From positions 1-24,930 of the forward strand of contig CAYSEW010000035.1 in NCBI GenBank assembly GCA_964430245.1: a stretch of DNA of 24,930 nucleotides, given 5' to 3'. The notes beneath the pieces were generated by a model. The model searched no databases. It was given only the letters and a program-made list of their open reading frames with translations, and was not told where the DNA came from. Each line of letters opens with the position of its first letter. Position 1 is the first letter of the stretch. Origin of the DNA: CAYSEW01 sp964430245. Its GTDB lineage: Bacteria > Bacteroidota > Bacteroidia > Flavobacteriales_D > Parvicellaceae. The translations under genes were made by a program, and so were the position numbers. Below, piece by piece: positions 1-8,296 of the stretch.

Positions 1-833
1 TCTATGAACATTTGAGCAACATCTTCTCTTTCTACTGCTTCTATCAAAGGATCTTGTGTTATCTTTCTTAATGCATTGGCAAGTGCCTTAGCGTCTTTAG
101 TAAGCTCTACTGCTCCAGCATCAGCCAGGTATTCTCTTTTACGAGATAAAGCAAATCTGAAAAGTAGAGATAACAAATAACCAATTACTCCCATTACCAA
201 AACCACCAATATAATCGCTCCTGCTTTACTGTCTTTATTTCTTCTACCATGGATCGCCATTCTAAAAGCAGCTTGCGCTATGAAAGAAAATATACCTACA
301 AATACAATAGACACTATTAATAACTTCACATCACCGTTTCTAATATGGGTAAGCTCATGTGCTATTACACCTTTTAACTCATCATCGTCAAGTTTATTTA
401 TGATTCCTCTTGAAAAGGAAACTGCATAGGTAGATTCTGAAATACCACTTGCAAAAGCATTCAGTGAATCATCCTCAATAATATAGATCTTCGGAGTTTT
501 CATTCCAACGGACATACAAAGGTTCTCAACCAAATTATAGATCCTCATGTTTTCTTTTCTTGATAATGATTGAGAAGAAGTTGCTTTTTTAATCATAGAT
601 GTATGTGAAAAATAAGCGATCAAAAACCACAACCCTACTGCTCCTAAAACAAATGGTACGATCAATAGAAATGATTTGTTAATTAAATCAATATCAAGCT
701 CACCACTATACTTACCTAAAAAATAAATAACTAACCACAATAGTGCAACTAACAATCCAGGGAATGCGATCAATAGAAGTATTGACCTAAAATTATTTTT
801 CTTAAGCTGTTCCTGTAAACCTATATATTCCAT
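1..833 (-). CDS. M48 family membrane zinc metallopeptidase (HtpX-like), C-terminus beyond window
   Basis: Partial gene: 277 codons are readable from the ATG at 831-833 and no stop is reached before the window edge. I translated it directly. Seen: two hydrophobic segments near residues 17-40 and 54-76, the zinc-binding HExxH motif as HELTH at residues 159-163 (bases 345-359), two further hydrophobic segments, and the third-ligand region REYLADA with Glu234 and Asp238. This is the arrangement of M48B peptidases such as HtpX, which degrade damaged membrane proteins with the catalytic domain in the cytoplasm. The start codon overlaps the lemA stop by one base (TAATG), so the two are translationally coupled; LemA-HtpX pairs are common. 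The exact subfamily is uncertain because the C-terminus is missing. Confidence 0.93.
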   Translation of the reverse strand, partial: MEYIGLQEQLKKNNFRSILLLIAFPGLLVALLWLVIYFLGKYSGELDIDLINKSFLLIVPFVLGAVGLWFLIAYFSHTSMIKKATSSQSLSRKENMRIYNLVENLCMSVGMKTPKIYIIEDDSLNAFASGISESTYAVSFSRGIINKLDDDELKGVIAHELTHIRNGDVKLLIVSIVFVGIFSFIAQAAFRMAIHGRRNKDSKAGAIILVVLVMGVIGYLLSLLFRFALSRKREYLADAGAVELTKDAKALANALRKITQDPLIEAVEREDVAQMFI

Positions 834-1399
834 TAATTAAAGCTGATCTTCGGTGGTTTTTCCAAGGTCTCTCTTTCTGACTCATCGATTTCAAACATTT
901 CTTCTTTATGGAATTTAAACATACCTGCGATTAAATTAGAAGGAAATACCTCAACAGCATTATTAAACTCTCTTGTCGCAGAATTAAAATACCTTCTAAC
1001 TGCTGCTAATTTATTTTCAACATCAGATATCTCATTCTGAAGCTGCATAAAATTCTGACTTGCTTTTAGATCTGGATAGGCTTCTACAGCAACATTTAAG
1101 CCACCTAAAGCTGCTGTCAGTTGATTTTCTGCTTTAATCTTATCATTGATCGAAGATGCCCCCATTGCTGCAGCACGTGCTTCTGTTACTCTAGTTAATA
1201 CACCTCTTTCATGCTCCATATATCCTTTAACACTTTCTACAAGCTGAGGTATTAGGTCATGTCTTTGTTGTAATTGAACATCTATATCAGCAAAAGCATT
1301 TTCCCTGTTATTTCGTAACCTAACTAGTTTATTATACATGGAAACGAAAATGATTACCATAAGCACAACAACTCCTAAAATTATTAATCCTGCATTCAT
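833..1399 (-). CDS. lemA: LemA family protein
   Basis: The 188-residue product has an N-terminal membrane segment at about residues 4-22 followed by a short basic stretch (KLVRLRNNRENAF), then the long helical LemA domain with its recognisable core (DVQLQQRHDLIPQLVESVKG) and a C-terminal part containing YPDLKASQNF and RRYFNSATREFNNAV. Length and layout are those of full-length LemA. The family's biochemical role is unsettled; it is membrane anchored and is often encoded with M48/HtpX peptidases or TPM-domain proteins. Here it is the first gene of a two-gene unit, with its stop overlapping the start of the downstream peptidase. The ATG lies 39 bases after the stop of the upstream M23 gene, so all three minus-strand genes may share a transcript. 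Confidence 0.95.
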   Translation of the reverse strand: MNAGLIILGVVVLMVIIFVSMYNKLVRLRNNRENAFADIDVQLQQRHDLIPQLVESVKGYMEHERGVLTRVTEARAAAMGASSINDKIKAENQLTAALGGLNVAVEAYPDLKASQNFMQLQNEISDVENKLAAVRRYFNSATREFNNAVEVFPSNLIAGMFKFHKEEMFEIDESERETLEKPPKISFN

Positions 1400-1438
1400 T
1401 TAAATTATTTATTTGATTTATACTTTTAAATATAAGTA

Positions 1439-3154
1439 TTAATAAGTAAATCCATAATTCCTTACTGTTTTATTACCCCTTTCATCTGTAACCATTATTT
1501 TAATGTGATGCTTTCCTTTTTCTATTTTATTATACTTATTAAAATTTATCATCAACCTTGCCCTTTTTGGTATGTAATTGGATAGCATCCAACGATCATC
1601 GACCCATACATCATAATCATTAATACCACTTAAGTTATCTGATATTTTAAATTCTATTTTACTTCCACCATCCATATTTTTCCCCTCATAGATATTAATA
1701 GGTTTGATAACTGGAGGTAGAGTATCTAGCTTTACTGTATAATTTCCAAGAGACCTTGTTTCTGTTTGGATCCACCCCTTTTCATATTGACCACCCAATG
1801 AACTCAATTTTTTAAGATCATTACTTAACTCTACTATCAATGCCTTATCTATATACTCATCTGCAACCGCCCCCATTTTTAATTTTAAAACAAAATATTT
1901 ATGCATAGGAACTTTCATTTGACCTAACATATGAAGATCCGTTAAACCATCAGAAAAATCCTTATTATCATACAATAGATCAGTAGGCTCATACATGCTT
2001 TTTTCAGGAAAAATAGCTTCAAATTCCTCATTAATAATACTGTCTTTTTTTAATACTGCATTCAGCTGTTGTTTGCTACTTTTAACAGCAATCGACTTTT
2101 CTTCCTCACCTTGAATATCAAACATTAATTCACTCACATTTCCATTGACATCTTCAACTATGTATTTAAAATGATATTTACGATTTTCATTGATTAAAAC
2201 CAATCCATTATTCACCTGATCTTTATAAATATCCAAGTCATTATTTTCTGTAATAAATGATTTATGAATACTTCTTCTTTTCTGGTTATATTCATTGTAA
2301 TCTTTATGAGCATTGATATAACGATTGGTGTTAAAATCCAATTTATCCATCACTTGTTGAAAGATCAATTGTCCATCTAAAATAAGTGAGATCCTGTATA
2401 TACCACATTTATTTGATGCTCCATTTAATTTATCAATAGCATGTATTCCTAAACCAATCAAACCACTCGCTTTTACTGAATGTTCTAAGCTGTAATTTTT
2501 TTTATCCCCAACAACCTTTATTAATTTTTCTTTTGAAATCCCATTAACAAGGGAATTCTTAATAGGATAAAGTTTTACATGGTATATTGATGGTGATATA
2601 TCATCTTTAATTTCAAAATTAAACAGCAAAGGGTTAACCGGTTTTTCAGTTATTGTTTCTCTAATTTCAAAATGAAGGTGGGGACCTGAAGAGCTACCTG
2701 TATTTCCTGAATAAGCAATCACTTCTCCTCTACTAACTATTAAATCAGCTTTCCCTGGATATAAAGTAACCGTTTCAGACTCTTGTTCAAATTGTTTTTT
2801 CCTCAAATAACGTTCTATATGATCAGGAAATCTGCTTAAATGTGCATAAACACTTGTATATCCATTTGGATGATCTACATAAATAGCTTTTCCGTATCCC
2901 CAATGAGAAATATTTATCCTTGAAACATATCCGGTATCTACAGCATAAATCCTGTAATTTTCACTTCCATTTGTTTTTATATCTAGTCCAGTATGAAAAT
3001 GATTGGACCTTAATTCAGCAAAATTTCCAGATAAAATCAAAGGGATTCCAAGTGGTGATCTAAAATCTACTTGCTTATAGACCAATTGACTTGTAATATC
3101 TAAACTCAATAAGGAATTAAAGAGAATAATGATAAAAATAATTGAATAATTCAT
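1439..3154 (-). CDS. Exported M23 family peptidase (LytM-type) with long C-terminal region
   Basis: A 571-residue protein with an N-terminal hydrophobic export signal (about residues 1-20). The LytM catalytic signature sits in the first third: His54xxxAsp58 in FHTGLDIK, the DHPNGYTSVYAHL strand with His95 and His105, and HLHFEIR with His159 and His161. M23 enzymes are zinc endopeptidases that cleave peptidoglycan cross-links. All ligands needed for zinc are present, so activity is plausible. The remaining roughly 400 residues are not a family I can name; the last part (KIEFKISDNLSGINDYDVW and following) reads like Ig-type beta-sandwich domains as in surface proteins. The gene is divergent from the zapA operon and precedes lemA on the same strand. 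No consensus promoter was found upstream. Confidence 0.88.
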   Translation of the reverse strand: MNYSIIFIIILFNSLLSLDITSQLVYKQVDFRSPLGIPLILSGNFAELRSNHFHTGLDIKTNGSENYRIYAVDTGYVSRINISHWGYGKAIYVDHPNGYTSVYAHLSRFPDHIERYLRKKQFEQESETVTLYPGKADLIVSRGEVIAYSGNTGSSSGPHLHFEIRETITEKPVNPLLFNFEIKDDISPSIYHVKLYPIKNSLVNGISKEKLIKVVGDKKNYSLEHSVKASGLIGLGIHAIDKLNGASNKCGIYRISLILDGQLIFQQVMDKLDFNTNRYINAHKDYNEYNQKRRSIHKSFITENNDLDIYKDQVNNGLVLINENRKYHFKYIVEDVNGNVSELMFDIQGEEEKSIAVKSSKQQLNAVLKKDSIINEEFEAIFPEKSMYEPTDLLYDNKDFSDGLTDLHMLGQMKVPMHKYFVLKLKMGAVADEYIDKALIVELSNDLKKLSSLGGQYEKGWIQTETRSLGNYTVKLDTLPPVIKPINIYEGKNMDGGSKIEFKISDNLSGINDYDVWVDDRWMLSNYIPKRARLMINFNKYNKIEKGKHHIKIMVTDERGNKTVRNYGFTY

Positions 3155-3236
3155 GTTGTAAAAAAAATAAATTTAGAAGCAATATTCTATAAAACATATT
3201 TTTTTTGAATAACATTTAAACACTATTGAGTTTAAA

Positions 3237-3267
3237 TTTGATTAATTGAGTTTCCCTACTAACTTTG
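3237..3267 (+). promoter_or_regulatory. Bacteroidota-type promoter for the coiled coil-zapA-rny operon
   Basis: TTTG at 3237-3240 and TAACTTTG at 3260-3267, separated by 19 bases, match the Bacteroidota primary-sigma consensus (TTG, 17-23 bases, TAnnTTTG). Transcription would start near 3273, leaving a leader of about 19 bases before the ATG at 3292. This excludes the TTG at 3265, which lies inside the -7 element, as a start codon. The 9-base word ATTGAGTTT occurs twice across the -33 region (3225-3233 and 3245-3253). Confidence 0.7.
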
Positions 3268-3291
3268 TATGATACTTTTCATGTTAAGAAA

Positions 3292-3585
3292 ATGAGTAAA
3301 GGCCTTAAGGCAATAGAAGACGTCAAAAAAAAATTTCAGCAATTAGCTGAGATAAATAAAAAGCTTTCAAGTAAAGCAGATGAGCTAGAATTAAAGGTCA
3401 GTAGATTAGAAGAAAACATCAGTAATAGCACTACTGAGATCAATGAAATTAAAGAAAAGTATAAAGTATTGAAAATGACTAAAAAACTTGAAGGATCTGA
3501 AACTGAAAACAGTAAAGAACTCAAGCTAAAGATCAATGAAATGGTTAAAGAAATTGACAAGTGCATAGCACTCCTCAATAAATAA
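3292..3585 (+). CDS. Small coiled-coil protein encoded upstream of zapA
   Basis: A 97-residue, highly charged protein predicted to be almost entirely helical with heptad-like spacing (KADELELKVSRLEENISNST, KELKLKINEMVKEIDKCIAL). It has no signal peptide or membrane segment, so it is cytoplasmic. I chose the ATG at 3292 because the longer frame from the TTG at 3265 begins inside the -7 promoter element. The stop is 3 bases before the zapA start, so the two are co-translated. I cannot assign a family. By position and shape (short coiled coil beside ZapA) it could play a ZapB-like role at the division ring, but that is inference from context only. Confidence 0.8.
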   Translation: MSKGLKAIEDVKKKFQQLAEINKKLSSKADELELKVSRLEENISNSTTEINEIKEKYKVLKMTKKLEGSETENSKELKLKINEMVKEIDKCIALLNK

Positions 3586-3588
3586 TTT

Positions 3589-3867
3589 ATGAGCTCACTA
3601 TCAATTAAAGTTAAAATAGGTGGCAGAACTTACCCGCTAACAATCTCTAGAGATGAAGAGGAAATTGCAAGAAAAGCTGCTGCAGATATCAATAAAAACA
3701 TAGATTCACTCAAAGAAAACTATGCTGTTAAAGATATTCAAGACTTGTTAGCTATAACTGCATTTCAGTATGCAACAAAAAGTGTAGGTGAGAATGACTC
3801 TGTTGAATATGAAAAATTAACAGCAGCCATAGTTAAATTAAATGAGGAATTAGATTCAATTAAATAA
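3589..3867 (+). CDS. zapA: Cell division protein ZapA
   Basis: A 92-residue protein with the ZapA layout: an N-terminal beta region (SIKVKIGGRTYPLTISRDEE) followed by the EEIARKAAADINKNIDSLKE helix and a C-terminal coiled coil. The family binds FtsZ and bundles its filaments at midcell. Its length is normal for Bacteroidota ZapA. It is the second gene of the operon, 3 bases after the small coiled-coil gene and 61 bases before rny; the same zapA-rny arrangement is common in the phylum. No separate promoter is visible in the 61-base gap. Confidence 0.9.
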   Translation: MSSLSIKVKIGGRTYPLTISRDEEEIARKAAADINKNIDSLKENYAVKDIQDLLAITAFQYATKSVGENDSVEYEKLTAAIVKLNEELDSIK

Positions 3868-3928
3868 CTCATCTTCATCCAATCTTATATTCATTTCAAT
3901 ACATTTTTATTAACCTTAAAAGTGAACT

Positions 3929-5476
3929 ATGGATTTAGACATATTAAGCATTATTATTGGAATAGCTGCCGGTGTCATTGTTGGATTTATTATTGGAAAT
4001 GTAATCATTAAAAAGACCATTGACTCTAAAAAAAATGACCTATTAAAAAAAGCTGAAGATGAAGGAGAAAGCATTAAAAAAGAGAAAATCCTTCAGGCAA
4101 AAGAAAAATTTCTTGAACTTAAAGAAAATCATGAAAAAGTGATTAATACTAGAGAAAGAAAAATGCAAGAAAAGGAAATCAATTACAAACAAAAAGAAAA
4201 AACACTTTCTCAAAAAATTGAAGAGGCCAACAGGAAAGACAAACAAGTAAATTCAATTAAAGAGAATATAGATAGACAGCTAGAGATCATAGAAAAAAAA
4301 CAAACCGAACTCAATAAATCTACCGCAAAACAAGTTGAAGAATTGGAAAAAATGAGTGGTTTTAGTGCTGAAGAGGCTAAAGAACAATTAATTGAAACTC
4401 TTAAGGATGAAGCTAAAACCAATGCAATGGCTTACATTAAAGAAATTCAAGATGAAGCTAAACTAAATGCATCAAAAGAAGCCAAAAAAATAGTCATTCA
4501 AACAATTCAAAGAGTAGCTACTGAACATTCAATTGAAAATTCAGTTTCCGTATTTAATATCGACAGTGATGATATTAAAGGAAGAATTATTGGCAGAGAA
4601 GGTAGAAACATTAGAGCTCTAGAGGCTGCGACAGGTGTTGAGATTATAGTAGATGACACCCCTGAAGCCATTATTCTATCCTGTTTTGACCCCGTTAGAA
4701 GAGAGATTGCCAGACTTTCATTGCATCAATTGGTAACAGATGGCAGAATTCATCCTGCAAGAATTGAAGAAATTGTTGCGAAAACCAAAAAATCATTAAA
4801 GGAAGAAATCATTGAAACAGGTAAAAGAACCTGTATAGATCTTGGAATTCATGGATTACATCCTGAGCTCATTAAAATGGTAGGCAGGATGAAATACCGT
4901 TCTTCCTATGGTCAAAATCTGCTACAACACTCTAGAGAAGTAGCCAATTTAAGTGCAACATTAGCCGCTGAATTAGGACTTAACATTAAAGTAGCCAAAA
5001 GAGCAGGTCTGCTACATGATATAGGTAAAGTTCCTGAAGATGAACCTGAATTACCTCACGCTATTCTTGGCATGAAGATGGCCGAGAAATTTGGAGAAAA
5101 ACCTGATGTATGTAATGCCATTGGAGCACATCACGATGAAATTGAAATGAAAAATCTAATATCTCCAATCGTTCAAGTTTGTGATGCTATTTCAGGAGCA
5201 AGGCCAGGTGCAAGAAGAGAGATTGTAGAATCTTATATTCAAAGGCTAAAAGACCTTGAAAGTCTAGCTTTAGGATATAATGGGGTTACTAAATCTTATG
5301 CTATTCAAGCAGGAAGAGAATTAAGAGTAATTGTTGAAAGCGAAAAAGTCAGCGATCAAAAAGCAGATGAATTGGCATTTGATATTTCACAAAAAATACA
5401 AACTGAAATGACCTATCCCGGTCAAGTTAAAATAACCGTGATAAGAGAAAAAAGAGCTGTTTCATTTGCAAAATAA
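3929..5476 (+). CDS. rny: Ribonuclease Y
   Basis: The 515-residue product has the full RNase Y architecture: a single N-terminal membrane anchor at about residues 4-27, a long charged coiled coil to about residue 150, a KH RNA-binding domain around residues 215-270 with the GRIIGREGRN loop at 218-227, and an HD phosphohydrolase domain with His334, the His363-Asp364 pair (LLHDIGK), His401/His402/Asp403 and Asp419 as metal ligands. RNase Y is a membrane-bound endoribonuclease that starts mRNA decay. Length is within the family norm (about 510-525) and no catalytic residue is missing. It is the last gene of the zapA operon; 27 bases separate it from the ATG of the polysaccharide genes, with no terminator visible, so read-through is possible. 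Confidence 0.97.
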   Translation: MDLDILSIIIGIAAGVIVGFIIGNVIIKKTIDSKKNDLLKKAEDEGESIKKEKILQAKEKFLELKENHEKVINTRERKMQEKEINYKQKEKTLSQKIEEANRKDKQVNSIKENIDRQLEIIEKKQTELNKSTAKQVEELEKMSGFSAEEAKEQLIETLKDEAKTNAMAYIKEIQDEAKLNASKEAKKIVIQTIQRVATEHSIENSVSVFNIDSDDIKGRIIGREGRNIRALEAATGVEIIVDDTPEAIILSCFDPVRREIARLSLHQLVTDGRIHPARIEEIVAKTKKSLKEEIIETGKRTCIDLGIHGLHPELIKMVGRMKYRSSYGQNLLQHSREVANLSATLAAELGLNIKVAKRAGLLHDIGKVPEDEPELPHAILGMKMAEKFGEKPDVCNAIGAHHDEIEMKNLISPIVQVCDAISGARPGARREIVESYIQRLKDLESLALGYNGVTKSYAIQAGRELRVIVESEKVSDQKADELAFDISQKIQTEMTYPGQVKITVIREKRAVSFAK

Positions 5477-5503
5477 TCTATTAATTATTGATTGAAATCT
5501 AAA

Positions 5504-6478
5504 ATGATTGAAAACAAAACAGTATTAATTACCGGAGGCGCTGGGTTTATTGGAAGCAACCTATGCGAAGTATTATTGCAACAAAACAATAAGGTAATAT
5601 GCATGGACAATTTTTTAACTGGGAAAAAGGAAAATATTGAACCTTTTTTAAACAATGTGAACTTTAAGTTAATTGAAGGAGACATTAGGAATTTATCTGA
5701 TTGCAAAAAAGCAGTAAAGGGTGCAAATATAGTGCTACATCAAGCAGCGTTAGGTTCAGTCCCTAGATCTATTAAAGACCCTGTAACTACAAATGAAGTC
5801 AACATCAATGGTTTTTTAAATATGTTGATAGCAACACAAGAAGAAGGAATCAAAAGATTTGTTTATGCAGCCAGCTCTTCCACATATGGAGATTCTAAAG
5901 AGCTACCGAAAGTCGAAGAAAACATAGGCCTACCTATTTCACCTTATGCAGTAACAAAATACGTGAACGAGCTCTATGCACATGTATTTTCAAACTTACA
6001 TGGAATTGAAACAATTGGATTAAGGTATTTTAATGTATTCGGAAGAAGGCAGGACCCTAATGGAGCATACGCTGCAGCCATTCCAAAATTCATAAAAGCA
6101 TTCATGAACTATCAATCCCCTTTAATTCATGGGGATGGAGAACAATCAAGAGATTTTACATATATAGACAATGTGATCTTAGCGAATCAACTAGCAGCTA
6201 CAACAACTAATAAAGATGCTATAAATAAAGTCTATAATGTTGCATGTGGAGACCAATCCATACTTAAGAATATTGTATTAAAATTACAGGAACTTCTTTC
6301 TCAATTCGATGATAAAATAGCTGCTGTTAATATAGAATATGGACCTGAAAGATTAGGTGATATTAAACATTCACTGGCATCTATTAAAAGAGGGCAAACA
6401 CTATTGAATTACCAACCATCACATAATGTAAATGACGGGTTGGAAGAAGCAATAAATTGGTATTGGGAAAACCTTTAA
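5504..6478 (+). CDS. wbpP: UDP-N-acetylglucosamine 4-epimerase, WbpP/TviC-like (extended SDR)
   Basis: A 324-residue extended short-chain dehydrogenase. Seen: the NAD-binding GGAGFIGS loop at residues 11-18, the catalytic Ser region YAASSSTYGD (121-130), Tyr148 and Lys152 in SPYAVTKY, and the stretches HQAALGSVPRSI, LRYFNVFGRRQDPNGAYAA and GDGEQSRDFTYIDN, which I recognise from the WbpP/TviC group. Those enzymes interconvert UDP-GlcNAc and UDP-GalNAc, or the corresponding uronic acids, to supply sugars for capsule, O-antigen or exopolysaccharide. It is the first gene of the polysaccharide cluster. An in-frame TTG at 5492 (context TTGAAATCT) would add four residues; I kept the ATG as the simpler start. 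Substrate choice cannot be settled from sequence alone. Confidence 0.9.
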   Translation: MIENKTVLITGGAGFIGSNLCEVLLQQNNKVICMDNFLTGKKENIEPFLNNVNFKLIEGDIRNLSDCKKAVKGANIVLHQAALGSVPRSIKDPVTTNEVNINGFLNMLIATQEEGIKRFVYAASSSTYGDSKELPKVEENIGLPISPYAVTKYVNELYAHVFSNLHGIETIGLRYFNVFGRRQDPNGAYAAAIPKFIKAFMNYQSPLIHGDGEQSRDFTYIDNVILANQLAATTTNKDAINKVYNVACGDQSILKNIVLKLQELLSQFDDKIAAVNIEYGPERLGDIKHSLASIKRGQTLLNYQPSHNVNDGLEEAINWYWENL

Positions 6479-6501
6479 TATTAAGGTTCAATTTAATTGA
6501 A

Positions 6502-6531
6502 TTGTTTTCAGCTAACTTATTTTTAATTTTA
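6502..6531 (+). promoter_or_regulatory. Possible internal promoter of the polysaccharide cluster
   Basis: TTG at 6502-6504 and TAATTTTA at 6524-6531 are separated by 19 bases; only the last base of the -7 element departs from TAnnTTTG. The predicted start near 6538 leaves an 18-base leader to the ATG at 6556. It lies in the only sizeable gap (77 bases) inside the cluster. Confidence 0.35.
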
Positions 6532-6555
6532 CTATAAAATGTAATTTAGTTTTTG

Positions 6556-7236
6556 ATGATTATTGGAAATGGATTATTAGCTAGTGAATTTTCTGATTTA
6601 GAAGAAATTAATTCTATTGTAATTTTTGCATCTGGAGTTTCTAATTCACTAGAAACTAATAATGCTGAGTTTAAAAGAGAAGAGCAATTAATAACCAAAA
6701 CCATCAATAAATACAAGAATTGTCTCTTTGTCTACTTTAGTACGTGTAGCATCAATGACAATACTATTAATCAAAGGCCTTATGTATTGCATAAATTAAA
6801 AATGGAGGATTTGATTATTAATAGTGCAGAAAACTATTTAGTATTAAGACTTTCACATATTGTTGGAAAGGGTGGAAATGAAAACACTATATTTAACTAT
6901 TTAGTTAATGCCATTAAAAATAATTCCAATATACATTTATGGAAAAATGCAAGTAGAAACATTTTGGACATTGAAGATATGGGGAAAGTAGTTAGAGAAA
7001 TTATTAAATCAGGGACTAAAAACACTATACTTAACATTGCTAATCCTAATAGCTATCCTGTAAATGAAATTGTTAATAGAATTGAAAAATATTTACAAAA
7101 AACTGCCAATCTTACAATGATTGAAAAGGGTTCTCACATTTCTATTGAGATAAATGAAACGATGCCTTATATTCAAAATTTAAGCAAGGATTTTTCTATC
7201 AATTACATTGACGAATTACTTAGGAAATACCATTAG
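6556..7236 (+). CDS. Short SDR-family nucleotide-sugar reductase/epimerase-like protein
   Basis: A 226-residue NAD(P)-binding protein. It has a minimal Rossmann loop right at the N-terminus (MIIGNGLLAS), the Ser of an STCS strand end (62-65), and the SDR catalytic pair Tyr76xxxLys80 in RPYVLHKLK, followed by LVLRLSHIVGKGG and a DIEDMGKVV segment typical of extended SDRs acting on nucleotide sugars. It is about 80-100 residues shorter than usual extended SDRs, the shortening lying in the first half of the Rossmann fold and the substrate-binding end. All three catalytic residues remain, so it may be active, for example as a 4-keto-sugar reductase; the substrate is unknown. The preceding TTG at 6553 is an alternative start that adds a single residue. 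The next gene probably starts five bases after this stop. Confidence 0.75.
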   Translation: MIIGNGLLASEFSDLEEINSIVIFASGVSNSLETNNAEFKREEQLITKTINKYKNCLFVYFSTCSINDNTINQRPYVLHKLKMEDLIINSAENYLVLRLSHIVGKGGNENTIFNYLVNAIKNNSNIHLWKNASRNILDIEDMGKVVREIIKSGTKNTILNIANPNSYPVNEIVNRIEKYLQKTANLTMIEKGSHISIEINETMPYIQNLSKDFSINYIDELLRKYH

Positions 7237-7240
7237 AATA

Positions 7241-8290
7241 TTGAAAAACCCAAAAATATTATATTTCCATTCTGTTCAATCATCTTTTGTCAGAAAAGAC
7301 CTAGCTCTTCTTGAAGAAAATTTTGATACAAAAATTTTCTTCTTTGATCCTAAGATCAAGATCTTATTGCCTATTCAATTTTTAAAACAGTTGATTTTCC
7401 TATTAATAAATATTAGAAATAGTAGTATGATCATTACTCAATTTGGTGGCTATCAATCATTCTTGCCCTCATTTTTTGGTAAATTGTTTTCAGTGCCCTC
7501 ATTAATCATATTAGGAGGTAGCGATTGTGTGAGTTTTCCTTCTATAAAATATGGGAATTTCAATAAAAAATTGCTTGGACTATTCACCAAGTGGTCTTAT
7601 GGTTTAGCTACCCATTTATCTCCTGTTCATAGCAGCTTAGTAAAAGGAGAATACACCTATACTGATGATGACTACCCTATTCAAGGATATTTAAACTTTT
7701 GCCCAAAAGTAAAAGCAGATTACACTGAGCTCTGCTACGGTTACGATCATGAATTCTTCTCTTTTAAAAAAGACAAAATAGCCAATTCATTTTTAACAGT
7801 TGGTTATTTAAATCATCCCAATTATTACAGGAAGGGAATTGATCTTATTTTTTCCCTTGCCAAAAAGAAAAACGAATCCACCTTTACTATTGTAGGTGGA
7901 AATTTAAAAGACATTCCTATTGATGATATCCCAGAGAATGTTAAAATGATCAAATCGGTATCTCCAGAAAAACTAATAGACCTTTATGGTTCTCATGAAT
8001 TTTATTTGCAGCTTTCTATATGTGAAGGATTTCCAAGTGCAATTTGTGAAGCCATGCTTTGTGGAAGTATTCCTATAGGATCCGATGTTGCTGCCATCCC
8101 ACAGATAATAGGAGAAAGTGGATTTGTTCTTAAAAAAAAGGATGAAGGTTTATTGCTTAAATTAGTTGATAAAGCGATCAATTGCGATAAAGAAGAAATG
8201 GCTAAATCAGCAAGAGAACAAATCATAAAAAACTACCCAATTAATGAACGTGAAAAGTTAATAACACTCATTAACAAACTCAGAAAATAA
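7241..8290 (+). CDS. Glycosyltransferase family 4 protein
   Basis: A 349-residue GT-B fold glycosyltransferase. The C-terminal nucleotide-sugar domain shows the GT4 signature: FLTVGYLNHPNYYRKGIDL, TIVGGNLKD, and the EX7E motif with Glu262 and Glu270 in CEGFPSAICEAMLCGSIPIG, followed by GESGFVLKKKDEG. The N-terminal acceptor domain begins KNPKILYFHSVQ, so the first beta strand is present only if translation begins near 7241. I chose the TTG at 7241: it follows the upstream stop by four bases, and the first in-frame ATG is about 60 residues later and would delete the start of the fold. A TTG at 7208 is possible but overlaps the upstream gene. It probably adds one sugar to a lipid-linked repeat unit at the inner face of the cytoplasmic membrane. 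Confidence 0.88.
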   Translation: MKNPKILYFHSVQSSFVRKDLALLEENFDTKIFFFDPKIKILLPIQFLKQLIFLLINIRNSSMIITQFGGYQSFLPSFFGKLFSVPSLIILGGSDCVSFPSIKYGNFNKKLLGLFTKWSYGLATHLSPVHSSLVKGEYTYTDDDYPIQGYLNFCPKVKADYTELCYGYDHEFFSFKKDKIANSFLTVGYLNHPNYYRKGIDLIFSLAKKKNESTFTIVGGNLKDIPIDDIPENVKMIKSVSPEKLIDLYGSHEFYLQLSICEGFPSAICEAMLCGSIPIGSDVAAIPQIIGESGFVLKKKDEGLLLKLVDKAINCDKEEMAKSAREQIIKNYPINEREKLITLINKLRK

Positions 8291-8296
8291 TTATTA

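Noticed and set aside
3225..3253. Direct repeat ATTGAGTTT, two copies 20 bases apart over the zapA operon's -33 region.
   Set aside because: Only two short copies in AT-rich DNA; not enough to claim an operator.
3265..3291. In-frame TTG extension of the small coiled-coil gene (nine extra codons).
   Set aside because: The TTG lies inside the TAACTTTG -7 promoter element, upstream of the predicted transcription start.
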